Under the pieces are notes generated by a model. The model ran no database searches, was not told the DNA's origin, and saw only the letters and a list, made by a program, of their open reading frames with translations. Both the position numbers and the translations under genes were made by a program. Of a stretch of 64,000 bases of DNA, positions 52,401 to 62,400 are shown one piece after another (position 1 is the first letter of the stretch; every line of letters starts with the position of its first letter). This DNA is from a virus: positions 64,001 through 128,000 of IMG/VR virus record IMGVR_UViG_3300033153_007973; one strand, written 5' to 3'.

Positions 52401-55400
52401 AGATCGTACAAGGTCTTTTGAAGATAATTGACAATCAAGGAGAACTTGGGCGAAATGTCAAATTTTCAGTTGATGATCTTCTTGGTGGAGCAACACTATT
52501 AACACACATGGGTAATAAAAGCACTAGTGATACAGCAACTCTTATAGGTAGGACTCTCAATATTAATACTATCAAAGATCCTGACACTTATAAAAAGATG
52601 ACTAAAGGTCTGGCAAAAGTGATCGAACAATTTGGACATGAGAATAAGTCGAAGAGTGCAAACACAGCAAGTGAGATTATGGATTCTATTGTAAAATTTA
52701 GAGATGGAGAGATCAGAATATTTGGTCTCTCACAGATGTATCATACTGCACCAGACATTGATGAAACTTTCAAGATGAGCTCTGGAAAGTTTGGGCCCGC
52801 GGGAGTTGGTGGTGATCCAGCTGGGACAATAACATCAATGACAGAAGTAATAGCAGCAAAATTGAGCGGGTTCAATTCACTTGCAGACAAAGCACAATTA
52901 CAAATGGCAATGGGAATGGAATACACAAAAGATTACTTTGCCATATATGCAGGTCTTCTTGAGCCTTCATTAATGGAAGAACGTCTGGCTCAGTTTGGAA
53001 CTGATAGATTCAAAAGTAAGAATCCTGGAAAACAAGAAGTACTAACTATAGATAAGCTCATGAGTATGGCAAAGAGAGATAAAGATGGAAAGAAGAACAG
53101 ATTCTTCGATCTGTTCAAAACCAGATACGGAGTCAATACAGAAGCATTTCAGGAAGCAGTTGGTGAAGGTGGTATTCTATTCGGGAAACAGAAGATTGAG
53201 ATGGCAGAAGCCATGAGTAATATACAAAGACTCGTAAATGAAAACATGAAGGAAGTGGATCTCGAAAAGTTCTCTGGTAATGTAAAGAAACAAATACAAG
53301 AGATCATGTCACTGTCTCCGCTTATTTCGTCAAAACAAGCACAATTATATCACGAAATAACTCGAGATTATAAGTTCCTTGAACTAAGTAAGAAACACCC
53401 ACTGAAAATACTGGGAGTTAATAGATCAATGTCAAGAGTTCCTATGGTTGGATTCTTTGATATTCCTACACGTGATATTCCAGATAACCTTATGGATGTC
53501 TTTGCAAATAGAGATCTATATGCTATAAACCAAAAGATTATAGAAGGTACAAATGTAGATATTGGAAAACAAGTCATAGGGAAAACAGGCGCAAAGATAG
53601 GAAAGGATATTTCAAAGAGTTCAAAGGTGCTTGTTCAAAATGCTCCACATCGCGCATTGTTAAATCTTATGACTGCGGTATCTGTGGGTGCAGATGAAGA
53701 AGTCATCGGAACATTCGCAGATAGATACACAACAGCCATACAACAATACTCACAGGCAGTAGGAAGAACTACAATTAGTCCTAGAGTTGGTGGGTCTTTA
53801 CAGACACGGCCATTACAATCTGAGGGAAAATTTAACCTCGCTATTATGAATACCAAAGCAGCAAAATATAGTCTTATGAATGCTGAGAAAGTAAAGAATA
53901 TGCCTGGTGCACTTTCTGGTACTCGGATATGGCAACCAGATCTAGGTGAGATTTGGATGGATAAGAGCACTTTTATTAATGTAATGAAGAGTGAGATGAG
54001 CGGTGATCATAGATCAATGAACAAGGCAACACAGATGGCTGATGAAATCATGGCCGAATCTAGAATATTTACGAGATTCTATAATAGAAAACCAACACTA
54101 GGACAAGACATAAGAGCACTCCGTGTCAGACTTTTTGATGCTGAGATGCTTACAGATCAAAGATTTGCTGGAAAGGTTGCATCAGGTGAGATAGCAAGAT
54201 TAAAGAAATCAATGATCCTTTCCGTGATTGATCAAAATCTTGCATCAGGTGACTTTGATGGTGATACTGGTGCAATGGTCATGGCTATGTTCAAAGGTAA
54301 GATGTCTGATAATGCAGATGTACTAGCGGATTGGGTAGTTGGTAATAGTTTCAGATATCAGACAAGCGATGGAAATATCAAAGTATTCGAGAATAGTGGC
54401 AGAACTGGTAGAGCATATATGGAGACATTCCAAGAAGTAATAGAAACATCTGCTCATAAATCAGACAATAAAAGATTATCTAATCAATTATCAAAGACAA
54501 CAGTAACAATTGAACAACAGATAGAACACGTTGCAGGAATGGTTCCAGATTCTGCAGAACGCGGACAGTTCTATACAAAAGTAAGAGATCTAGCAAAAAA
54601 GCAATATGGAGATGATCTATCACAGGCTGTAACATTTCGCACTGGAATAGGAGATATCAGATTTTGGAATAACTCAACAAGCATTCCTAGAAATCTTATA
54701 CGCGCTAAAAGAGCAGCAGAAGCAAAGATGACAGAACGAGCAACGGGCATCAATACTGCAGATATTATCGAAGAAGGAATTGAAGCAACTGAACAATTCC
54801 TTGGTGATCACGGTATGGTCTATGACCATAAAGGCATAGCACAAGAACTAAAAGCTACACATGCTGGGACAGGTGGAGGGAAAATAGCACATGCAGCATT
54901 AGCAAACATGAAAGATCAAATAGATTATTATGGTCCTTCACGGCTCATGTTAAAAGCCGGAACAGGACCCGTATATAACTTTATGCACAACCATTTATGG
55001 AACGCAGCAATTAATACCTTTGGTATTACTTCTCAACAATCAAAGGATCTTGTTAAGTGGGGAAGAGTTCCACAGCAAGCAAATATCTCTATGAAACATA
55101 TGCTTCCTGGAATTGCCGGCGATGCTGTTAATAATCTAAAGACATTCTGGACTGCTATACCAGGAAGTTCAGCACACAGAAACTCTGGATTGAAACTAAA
55201 GACAGGCAACTATGATTTTACACTTACAAAGTTTTGGGGAAATCAAGTAAAGAGAACACAACAGATAGCTAAGAAGCTTGGTGATGATAGTCTTGATGAT
55301 ATGCTAGAGAAGGTCACATCATTTGGTACAAATCCCATCGTCAAAGATGATGGAGTAATCAATCTAGGTGACTTTATACGACTTCAGGATCGAAGACTTA

Positions 55401-56272
55401 AATATATGGAACGAGGTCTTCTCGCTAAAGTATCAGATGAAGGAATAGCTGCAACACAAAAGAGTAAGTCTGTATCTGAAAAGCTCATGAACGAGTTAGC
55501 TACAGAAGATCGAGTATATAATGAGATAGAGGAATCTGGAGCTTTCTTCAGAAGTGTTGCTGGTAGTGAATCCGCAACATCTCATATCATGAATAAGAAG
55601 ATCTTTGAAGGTGGTAATCAGAGAATACATAGATCTTTTCGTGCATTATTTAGTGGAGAAAACATTGGAAAACATGTCGATGATGATATATTAAGAGGAA
55701 CACTGGGGCAAGTAGCACAGAAAATAGCACCAGCAAAGATAAAGCCGCTATTCACTCGTCCTAATGTTGCTAAATATGCAGCAGATTCAATCTCTCGAAA
55801 AGCAGCTAGACTGATTGAAGGTACTTCTCTACGGAAACATATAGATACTAAAGGAATGAAAGCCGCGGGAATGGGAATGACTTTGCTCGGCACTGCTGCA
55901 GTTGGTTTCTTGGCATTTGCTGCTGCATCCCCTGGCGGACAACCTTGGCTAGGACCAAAACCTGGATATGGTGGAGAATACAACGAACGCAGACGTCGCA
56001 AAGATGAAGAGCACATGGAGAATATCACCACCACTGGAAGATCCAAGCTCAAATTTCTAGATGGGAACTCATATCCAGATTACACACCATCCAAAACTGC
56101 TAGAATCTATATAGATCCACAGAAGAAGAGATATGCAACTGTATCACAAACCTTACGTTCTGTCCAAAATCTTGGTAATGCAGGAATCATGGACTTTAAT
56201 AAGCGACAGATGGTATCTGGTGGAACAACAATCAATAATATGTCAAGGCCGAATGGATATGGAGGATTCTAA
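49448..56272 (+). CDS. giant protein with RNA polymerase beta-prime-like catalytic barrel, 2274 aa
   Basis: The ATG overlaps the previous gene by 14 nt. NRKPTL (1546-1551) followed by LASGDFDGDTGAM (DFDGD at 1602-1606) matches the NRxPTL and NADFDGD motifs of multisubunit RNA polymerase beta-prime. The three Asp residues bind catalytic magnesium. A hydrophobic Gly/Ala region ends the protein (near 2140-2160). Single-chain relatives exist in crAss-like phages (virion polymerase) and SPbeta (YonO). Its place among virion genes suggests a packaged polymerase that transcribes early genes after injection. The catalytic motif is read directly; activity and virion location are inferred. Confidence 0.7.
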   Translation: MRYPNRIHAGDHDNDSIFSPIAPLLAIGAVSAIGMSVAMINRNSMLRSKYSRIAAGMDRYPTQALPRVDNSSAFSVLRSEAAMNELKAMKKQRLIDVARMAIQKEEEVIANEVSDALGDLMNIRYNLSNIELRRAWGSGHPFELAGTIADTLDEAILGISTGKPDSIRDAITRLKTDIATIQTRPNTSVEIRAGDLQQVLERLQGAEKLYTEDLPKLVNAVQPFAPGAVTAETAATILGGSPATLAKRLNEEQIPGGKKGRVNRERMEQIKILTGFKTEKINNRLVTTHGRVNWVRKLRGISPTTGAIMPAGSTIKVIYPQIGVTGNIEDLDRVVQAAGKEFRTHPLLKEAHKTHLRMAKNAKGNVKLLLSSPDMKTSLKRFTDGVVEHLGVNPRDITFTQEGANVVSLVKFTDAPPMRFVFPYEEAGLSASYGHNVISASKKSFTHMGKGEKKILSSSITNGFIDRMVGKGTGSNGVFQKMATAGDIKNGAFKDATSRVLFQRKVKGIFSGGGKMMTDVTNASPEAISNAVTTFEELPGTDKISVLQIMKHEEETKLSTIISNPTGNRFVGQKTAVLDKINSLQRQINKLQKGYSADKALTDLERTHTGKLKVAEVINYNNNNIIISELSKDGFIPTTSVVTPERALKNKAWGLEDIRERYSDPGLQWIKGSKSINNMYVSSDVSIFSPSSSDWGRRISNLKKRSKHRLKLTIGKKEVNFSGVRMISRAEQVKRAALAGDYSTARGSYGQVNVLFVDSIGGDAGELRITDEVGDMLAGSRDRKVSLNSADIRRPFSGIDQQMTKALKKVSKENGLIDLTAPENWHVRKKLNVFLPKIKDQIKTPYEDIKLTAITHKATGSYEFHYTANMTAATKSKILLGANNERLQVHSTLSKDRMFEMLAAEMDWDLSDANSSKTQFLRDIGATVGAKAPLSLFKKGIATPGAAAGLGMSITNALVFRTLYRVQKILADRGLRTMDDKQATKIVQGLLKIIDNQGELGRNVKFSVDDLLGGATLLTHMGNKSTSDTATLIGRTLNINTIKDPDTYKKMTKGLAKVIEQFGHENKSKSANTASEIMDSIVKFRDGEIRIFGLSQMYHTAPDIDETFKMSSGKFGPAGVGGDPAGTITSMTEVIAAKLSGFNSLADKAQLQMAMGMEYTKDYFAIYAGLLEPSLMEERLAQFGTDRFKSKNPGKQEVLTIDKLMSMAKRDKDGKKNRFFDLFKTRYGVNTEAFQEAVGEGGILFGKQKIEMAEAMSNIQRLVNENMKEVDLEKFSGNVKKQIQEIMSLSPLISSKQAQLYHEITRDYKFLELSKKHPLKILGVNRSMSRVPMVGFFDIPTRDIPDNLMDVFANRDLYAINQKIIEGTNVDIGKQVIGKTGAKIGKDISKSSKVLVQNAPHRALLNLMTAVSVGADEEVIGTFADRYTTAIQQYSQAVGRTTISPRVGGSLQTRPLQSEGKFNLAIMNTKAAKYSLMNAEKVKNMPGALSGTRIWQPDLGEIWMDKSTFINVMKSEMSGDHRSMNKATQMADEIMAESRIFTRFYNRKPTLGQDIRALRVRLFDAEMLTDQRFAGKVASGEIARLKKSMILSVIDQNLASGDFDGDTGAMVMAMFKGKMSDNADVLADWVVGNSFRYQTSDGNIKVFENSGRTGRAYMETFQEVIETSAHKSDNKRLSNQLSKTTVTIEQQIEHVAGMVPDSAERGQFYTKVRDLAKKQYGDDLSQAVTFRTGIGDIRFWNNSTSIPRNLIRAKRAAEAKMTERATGINTADIIEEGIEATEQFLGDHGMVYDHKGIAQELKATHAGTGGGKIAHAALANMKDQIDYYGPSRLMLKAGTGPVYNFMHNHLWNAAINTFGITSQQSKDLVKWGRVPQQANISMKHMLPGIAGDAVNNLKTFWTAIPGSSAHRNSGLKLKTGNYDFTLTKFWGNQVKRTQQIAKKLGDDSLDDMLEKVTSFGTNPIVKDDGVINLGDFIRLQDRRLKYMERGLLAKVSDEGIAATQKSKSVSEKLMNELATEDRVYNEIEESGAFFRSVAGSESATSHIMNKKIFEGGNQRIHRSFRALFSGENIGKHVDDDILRGTLGQVAQKIAPAKIKPLFTRPNVAKYAADSISRKAARLIEGTSLRKHIDTKGMKAAGMGMTLLGTAAVGFLAFAAASPGGQPWLGPKPGYGGEYNERRRRKDEEHMENITTTGRSKLKFLDGNSYPDYTPSKTARIYIDPQKKRYATVSQTLRSVQNLGNAGIMDFNKRQMVSGGTTINNMSRPNGYGGF

Positions 56273-56469
56273 TGGGTGCTACAATCACAGTGAATGTCAC
56301 GATAAAGAACCAGGATCCAAACGAGATCGCAGCCAGGATCAGAAGTGCCCTTGAAAGCGTAACTTCAGAGCCAGTAACGATTAACATAACAGCGAGTGAA
56401 CAACAGGTTGACAATAATGCTATCTCAGTGTACAATAGAGAAAAACAGGAGAGAGGGCAACCACGCTAG
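56272..56469 (+). CDS. small protein, 65 aa
   Basis: The start overlaps the previous stop (TAATG). The first 45 residues alternate as a beta-alpha-beta unit (TITVNVTIKNQ, EIAARIRSALES, VTINITASEQ) and the tail is polar. A short partner between two giant genes; it could be a chaperone or structural clip. No family recognised. Confidence 0.65.
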   Translation: MGATITVNVTIKNQDPNEIAARIRSALESVTSEPVTINITASEQQVDNNAISVYNREKQERGQPR

Positions 56470-56483
56470 CCCGCAGCTAATCT

Positions 56484-59400
56484 ATGGCTATATCTGCTAT
56501 ATCCTATTCTTCATTTTCTGTCCACGAGCTGTGTAAATACCAGTTCTGGTATCAGTATTATGCACAGCTTGCTGGTGATACTGGATCCAAGGCAACTGCC
56601 ATTGGTAACGTTACTCACACAGAAGCTGAAGACATGCTTCAGGAGCTGACGAATGTCCTTCCAGACAACACAGAGATAGGCTTCACAGAGATACAGAGAC
56701 AAGAAGTCGTACAAAGATATCAGGCTATTGTGTCATCCGGTCTAAAATCACTCCAGAGCCGATACGATATAACTCCAGCAGATATACAGAGAGCACTGGA
56801 TGGACTGGATAGACTTTCAAAGAGAACATATCTAGTTGGTGTACCAAATGACCAAGGTGTATATGATAAAATCAGATGGCAAGTAATAGACAAGGAAAAG
56901 CGATTTGATAAGACAATCAGTTCTCCAGATGGCGAATATAAACTGACTGGATCTATTGACTTAATCTTGAAGCGTCTCTTGGATGCCGGTGGTAATCCTA
57001 TTGCATCACATGTCCACCAGTTTATGGATCTTAAGTCTGGAAAGAAACAGTTTGGCCCAATCAGCTGGAAATCAGAACAGGTTATGGTTTATGATATCGC
57101 ACTTGGTGACCTATATAAGGTAGACGGCATAGCACCAACTCTCCGATATGACTTCTTCCTCTTACCAGATGATCCGAATCCCCACTATACCACTGTTGTT
57201 CCAGTTGGAAACGAAGTAAGACCAGCAGATTATCTTGCTAGAAGAGACAAGGTAAATAGCAGACTTTCTGCAGCATATAAATTCTTAACAGATGGAATTC
57301 CGAACGATTCAAATGATCCAACTGTTATCATAACTGAACCCAATGATTGGTGTACCAGATGTCCGGCATATCAACATTGTCCTAATAAAGAAAATGCAAA
57401 TCTCAGAAAAGCCCCAGCTGGCGGCCTCCGCGGAGGACCATATCCTGAACTCAGAACGCTCACAGAAAAGACAGGAGCATTTGCGAAGTCTGAACTAAGC
57501 GACGAAACACTCACTGAAATAATTGAACAGATTATAAATCATGGTGGTACAGTACGTGAAGCAATCGGCCACATGAAATCAGATGAAAGAGAATTATGGA
57601 CAACAAAATATACTAAATTCATGCAGGATCATTTATCTAACAAGACAAACGATATTATTGCTGATAATAAAAGGATCAAAGAAACAATACTTCAAATTGG
57701 TGCAGTTCACATAACCGCACCAATTACTAACATCAGTCTAACAGATAGAAAAGAAGTCGTTACCGCAGACACACTACGAACAAAAGAATCATTGACGCTA
57801 AGGAAACAGACATCAAATAGAGAAGCAAATCTCACTATTATCTTTTCTGGTAAAGACCAGATCAACTATGAACTACGTCATATCTTAGCACAGTACCAGG
57901 CTTTTCCATTTACTCAGATCAGGAACAAAGAAATCACAAGGATGCTAATCCCGCTCCAGTCACATCTACCAACATACTTTGCAGTCGATCAGACTCTTCT
58001 CAGAAAGGTACTCACAGACAACAACATAAAAGACTTCTCCACACAAAAAGGAGAAGCACACAGAAAAGACCTTAAAGCAGCTAGAGATGAAGTCTATTCT
58101 AAAGTTAAATTCATGTATGCAATCCGATCAATATCAATCGCACCAGTGCCATCTCTGGTTGATACTATTGAACTCAACTTAAGGATCCAGGTCATGGACT
58201 TGGATCCTGTAAGCGAAACTGGCAGAATCAGATTTCTATATGACACACAATCCGCACTGGAACAGCTTGGTTGGTTCACGCATTTCTGCCGACTAAATGA
58301 ATATCGTAAGAATGATACAAATGGATCTAAAACCATTGTTGATACAATTATACCAAAAGAAAAAGCAATAACGATATCATTCAAGAATGCAACAAACCAT
58401 AGAAAAATTGATCTAGGTAAATATTCAGTATTAGCTATGCCTTTATATATTGGAAGAGAAGATAATACATATTTCGTAAATCCAGGAGACGATGAGTTTA
58501 TTGATAAAGATGCGTACATCTTATTGGTTAGAACTCCTAATCGAGACACAACAACAACAACGTATACTTATCTAGCATTCTTGTATACCAGAGGATTATT
58601 ACTACCGATACGAGAATCAGATACATATCTTGATAAAGGGAAGATCAAGTTACCAGATGAACGATTAGTGGGACCTATAGATTCTCTAAAAACTGCTGAT
58701 CTTTCATATGTGTTCTGTACGGATCTATCAGTATATACTGAATCTGCATATAGCAGACGCGAATTAACAGAAGCATTTAAACTGTCGTGGAATAAACTTA
58801 CAGCGGCAAATTTTAATATAGCGCAAATAAATGCACGTAATGGAGTCCTTTCTCCTAGCACATCTGATCCACGACGTGCACCCGCATGGTTGAATGCATC
58901 AAAGAGATGGAAGAATTTCAATACTAACGGTGATATCTGGCCAATCATTAACCCTACTAATGTTATTGACCCATTCCTGACAATGATTGAAATCAGAAAC
59001 CAATCAAGTAACATAGTATCAGGCATCAGTGCAGAGATAAATGATTTGCCATGGGTAAGCGAACACAGAAACATGCAAAGCAGAGGTGTCTTTGGTGAAT
59101 GGATGTATACTTCACCTGTGATGCCAGCGCGTGTATCATCTGAAAACAGCACAGGAACAAAAGATGCAACAGTAACTATTACAGGGGTGGATAAATCAAC
59201 AATACCATTATTAGTAATCCAAAGGATATTCAGAAAACTATTCCTTAATTCTGAAGTATTGTTTACAACAAATCTTGGTGCTCTTATTAAGAGAAACTTA
59301 CCAAAGACATCTGCAGACCCAAAGCCATTTATTAAAGATCTTCAGAAATCATTTGAGGCTCGGTTCCAAAATGCATACGATAATGGATTTTATGCATCAG

Positions 59401-62400
59401 GACAGACCGAAGCTTATATCAGATTCTTAACTATTGATGCAATAGATAGAAGTAATATGCATCCGATCAACAAGACACAGGAAATTACTGTTAGTGACAG
59501 AAAGGGAACAATATTAACTAAACATAATATAGCATTTACTTCTGATAATCCTAATACAATGGATATAAAGTCTGGGAAACCAAAGGCTGAAATTGATACT
59601 AATACATTTATAGTAATGCCGCCAATCATTAATAAGAAGTACGCACAAATACTTATTAGCGAATATCATCGATATTCTGCAACTACTGAAGTTGCATATA
59701 GATTAGCATACAAAAGATTAGGTTCGGATGCTGATGCAACCAAAATTATATCAGAAGTGCAGAAGATTAAAAGTGCGCTATTACCATCGAATACACTATA
59801 TAGAGTACACAATACATTCTGTAAAAGAATGTCAGAGAAAGGTATTGGTTTTATTAATTATAGGAATGCTGTAGAAGAAATGCTATATGACAGTAGCATA
59901 ATAACCCCCAGTGCTGTTACATATACACCAAATCCTAATTCCACAAATGGAATGCTTGTTAGACTTGACCATGCAGCAGCAAACAATCTTCTAGATAAAA
60001 TAGTAGGATACGAAGGTCAAGATATCACATATTATGAGAAGATACTAAATGGCGGTACTCCGATTTTACGAGATGATATAGAATCATCCGAGGTCACTAG
60101 AGATATAAAAGTTATGTCAGGTGGTGGTTCCAATCCTGCACAAAGAGGATTGACAGTTGATAGTCTATCGCTCTCCAGACCATTCATTAAATATTATACT
60201 TCTCTTCTCGCAGAGTATGTCGATCCAGATAAGTATCTTGATATACTCGAGAGAGTTCCAAGTTACTTATATCACAAACCATATGAACAACACGTAGAAT
60301 TCCCATTACTACAGCCATATATCAAATCAGGCGAAGAAGGAAGAAGGAACAACATCAAAATCTTCTTCCGTAGTCTCAGATCGAGCACATTTGCAGCAAC
60401 TCAAGAAGATAAACTTAGCCGTGCTGCTTTTAGAACTATTAATGATATCGTCTTAAATGGAATACGAGAGATAATCTCAGGTTTCATGCCAGGAACCAGT
60501 GCAGAATATAGGCAATTTATTAATAGCGTTGCAAATGATCCAGAGACATCCAAATTATATAATCCAACAAATTGTGCAGACTGTTACTGTCCACACAATG
60601 CGGATATCAAAGCATACATAGATAGGCAATTAAGTGCTAAAATCAATAAGATGGCGGAAGATCTTGGAAATACTATTCCAACAGATAGTTCGATAACAGC
60701 ATCATCAACTGGCGCAGCCGATGGAATAGCAGCAAAAGAACTAATAATAAGTATAGTAAAGCAACTGAAGAAATATCCTGAACTCGTGACTGTGCATCAA
60801 CCACCAACAGAAGCTTCATATAATAGAATCGTTCGTGCTGTGCATAAACAAGGAACGATTAATCCAAATGACGGAGCAGTTGACCAAAGAAATCCAAGCC
60901 GCAGCCCTAGATTTCAGAGCTATTTGTACATAGGTACATATATAGCTGGTCTTCTTTACCTTCTCATGTGGAGAATGAAAAGATTTGCAGAACAGGATAG
61001 AGATAAGAATATAGTAAATGATGATGTTAGACGAAAAATAAGCATCACAATGAAATTAATAGATACTATTTTGAACAATTCAAGTTCAACTCAAGATAGG
61101 TTGACGCAGGAAATTCGTGGGATATTCAGTGGTATTGTAACAGATTATAAGAAAGATCAGAGTGCAAAAGAGAAGAGCAAATTCCAAAACTTAAATGTTG
61201 ATATAGAAACAACACAAGCAGAAAACAGTGTGTTAGAACTATCAAATCTATTTAATCATTATGGAAGAGCAATTGTAAAGTTAAAGACCATGCCAACATT
61301 CATAATTAAACGCAATGTTGATGGTAATATTATAAATCAAAGACAAGTACTAACTGATAGAGCAATATTAGATAGTGTACCAGAAGGCGATGTCTATCAC
61401 ACTATTATTACAAGTGATATTTTTGAAACACCAAATTTCAGGATATCAAGTGAAGTATCTATTTTGAAGGATGCACTGCTAAGTAGTGTTCTCACCTTAT
61501 TTGATAGTTTCATACCGGATCTCTTCTTTTGGAAAGAAATTAATATCGAGAATTCCAAAGACAGAGAGACTAATGTGACTACGATTACGAACTTCAAAAT
61601 AGCACAAGAGAATAATATTGTACCAGTATATATGGAGGGACATGAATATCCATTCCCACAGTGTCTTGGAGGAAGTTCGACCCAACTAACTATTGACTTC
61701 ATCACAGATGATATGTTCTTGGTAGAAAACATTGCAGAAGCAGCAACTGAACTCAATATCATGATGAAGAAATATAACCTGATCAAGAATGTCAATCCAC
61801 TTCGAAGACCAGCTGGTACTGAAGAATCCAGTTCCAGACATAAACAACTTAATAATCTACTTACTAGAGATCGACACAGAAGACACCTCGTAAATAAGCT
61901 CAATACTGCTATCAATGGTAAAGAACCTCAAATTAGCAAGAGCGGTCTTGATACTCCAATGCTTATCCAGAACAATATCGCAAATATGGTAGGTCTATAT
62001 GGATGTGTTATCACTGATATTGAGATACAGAGTCTTCCAGAGAAGTTTAATACATTCTCAATACGATTAGCAATGCGTGGTGTTGACATTCATCAGTCAG
62101 ACAGAGAGACACCTCGCCGCGTGTCTCAAGAATATGACCGAGCATTACTCTTGAGAGATGCATGTACCGTTCCATCATATGTAATACAAATAGGTGAAAA
62201 AGAACTCAAAACTAGAGGGATTCAAGATATCATTATGAATATCTCATCTCGTGGTGAAAAGATCGCAGCGAAGCTCGCTATTGTCGCACTTATAGCAAAT
62301 CTAGAAGAAGCATATAACACAATGGAACAACAAGCGATAGCGAATGGACATGATGCCACAGATACACATATGTACGATAAGACACTAGACATCATGTTTA

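Noticed and set aside
42519-55000. Minus-strand ORFs inside the giant genes
   Set aside because: They are antisense shadows without ribosome sites and with unlikely compositions.
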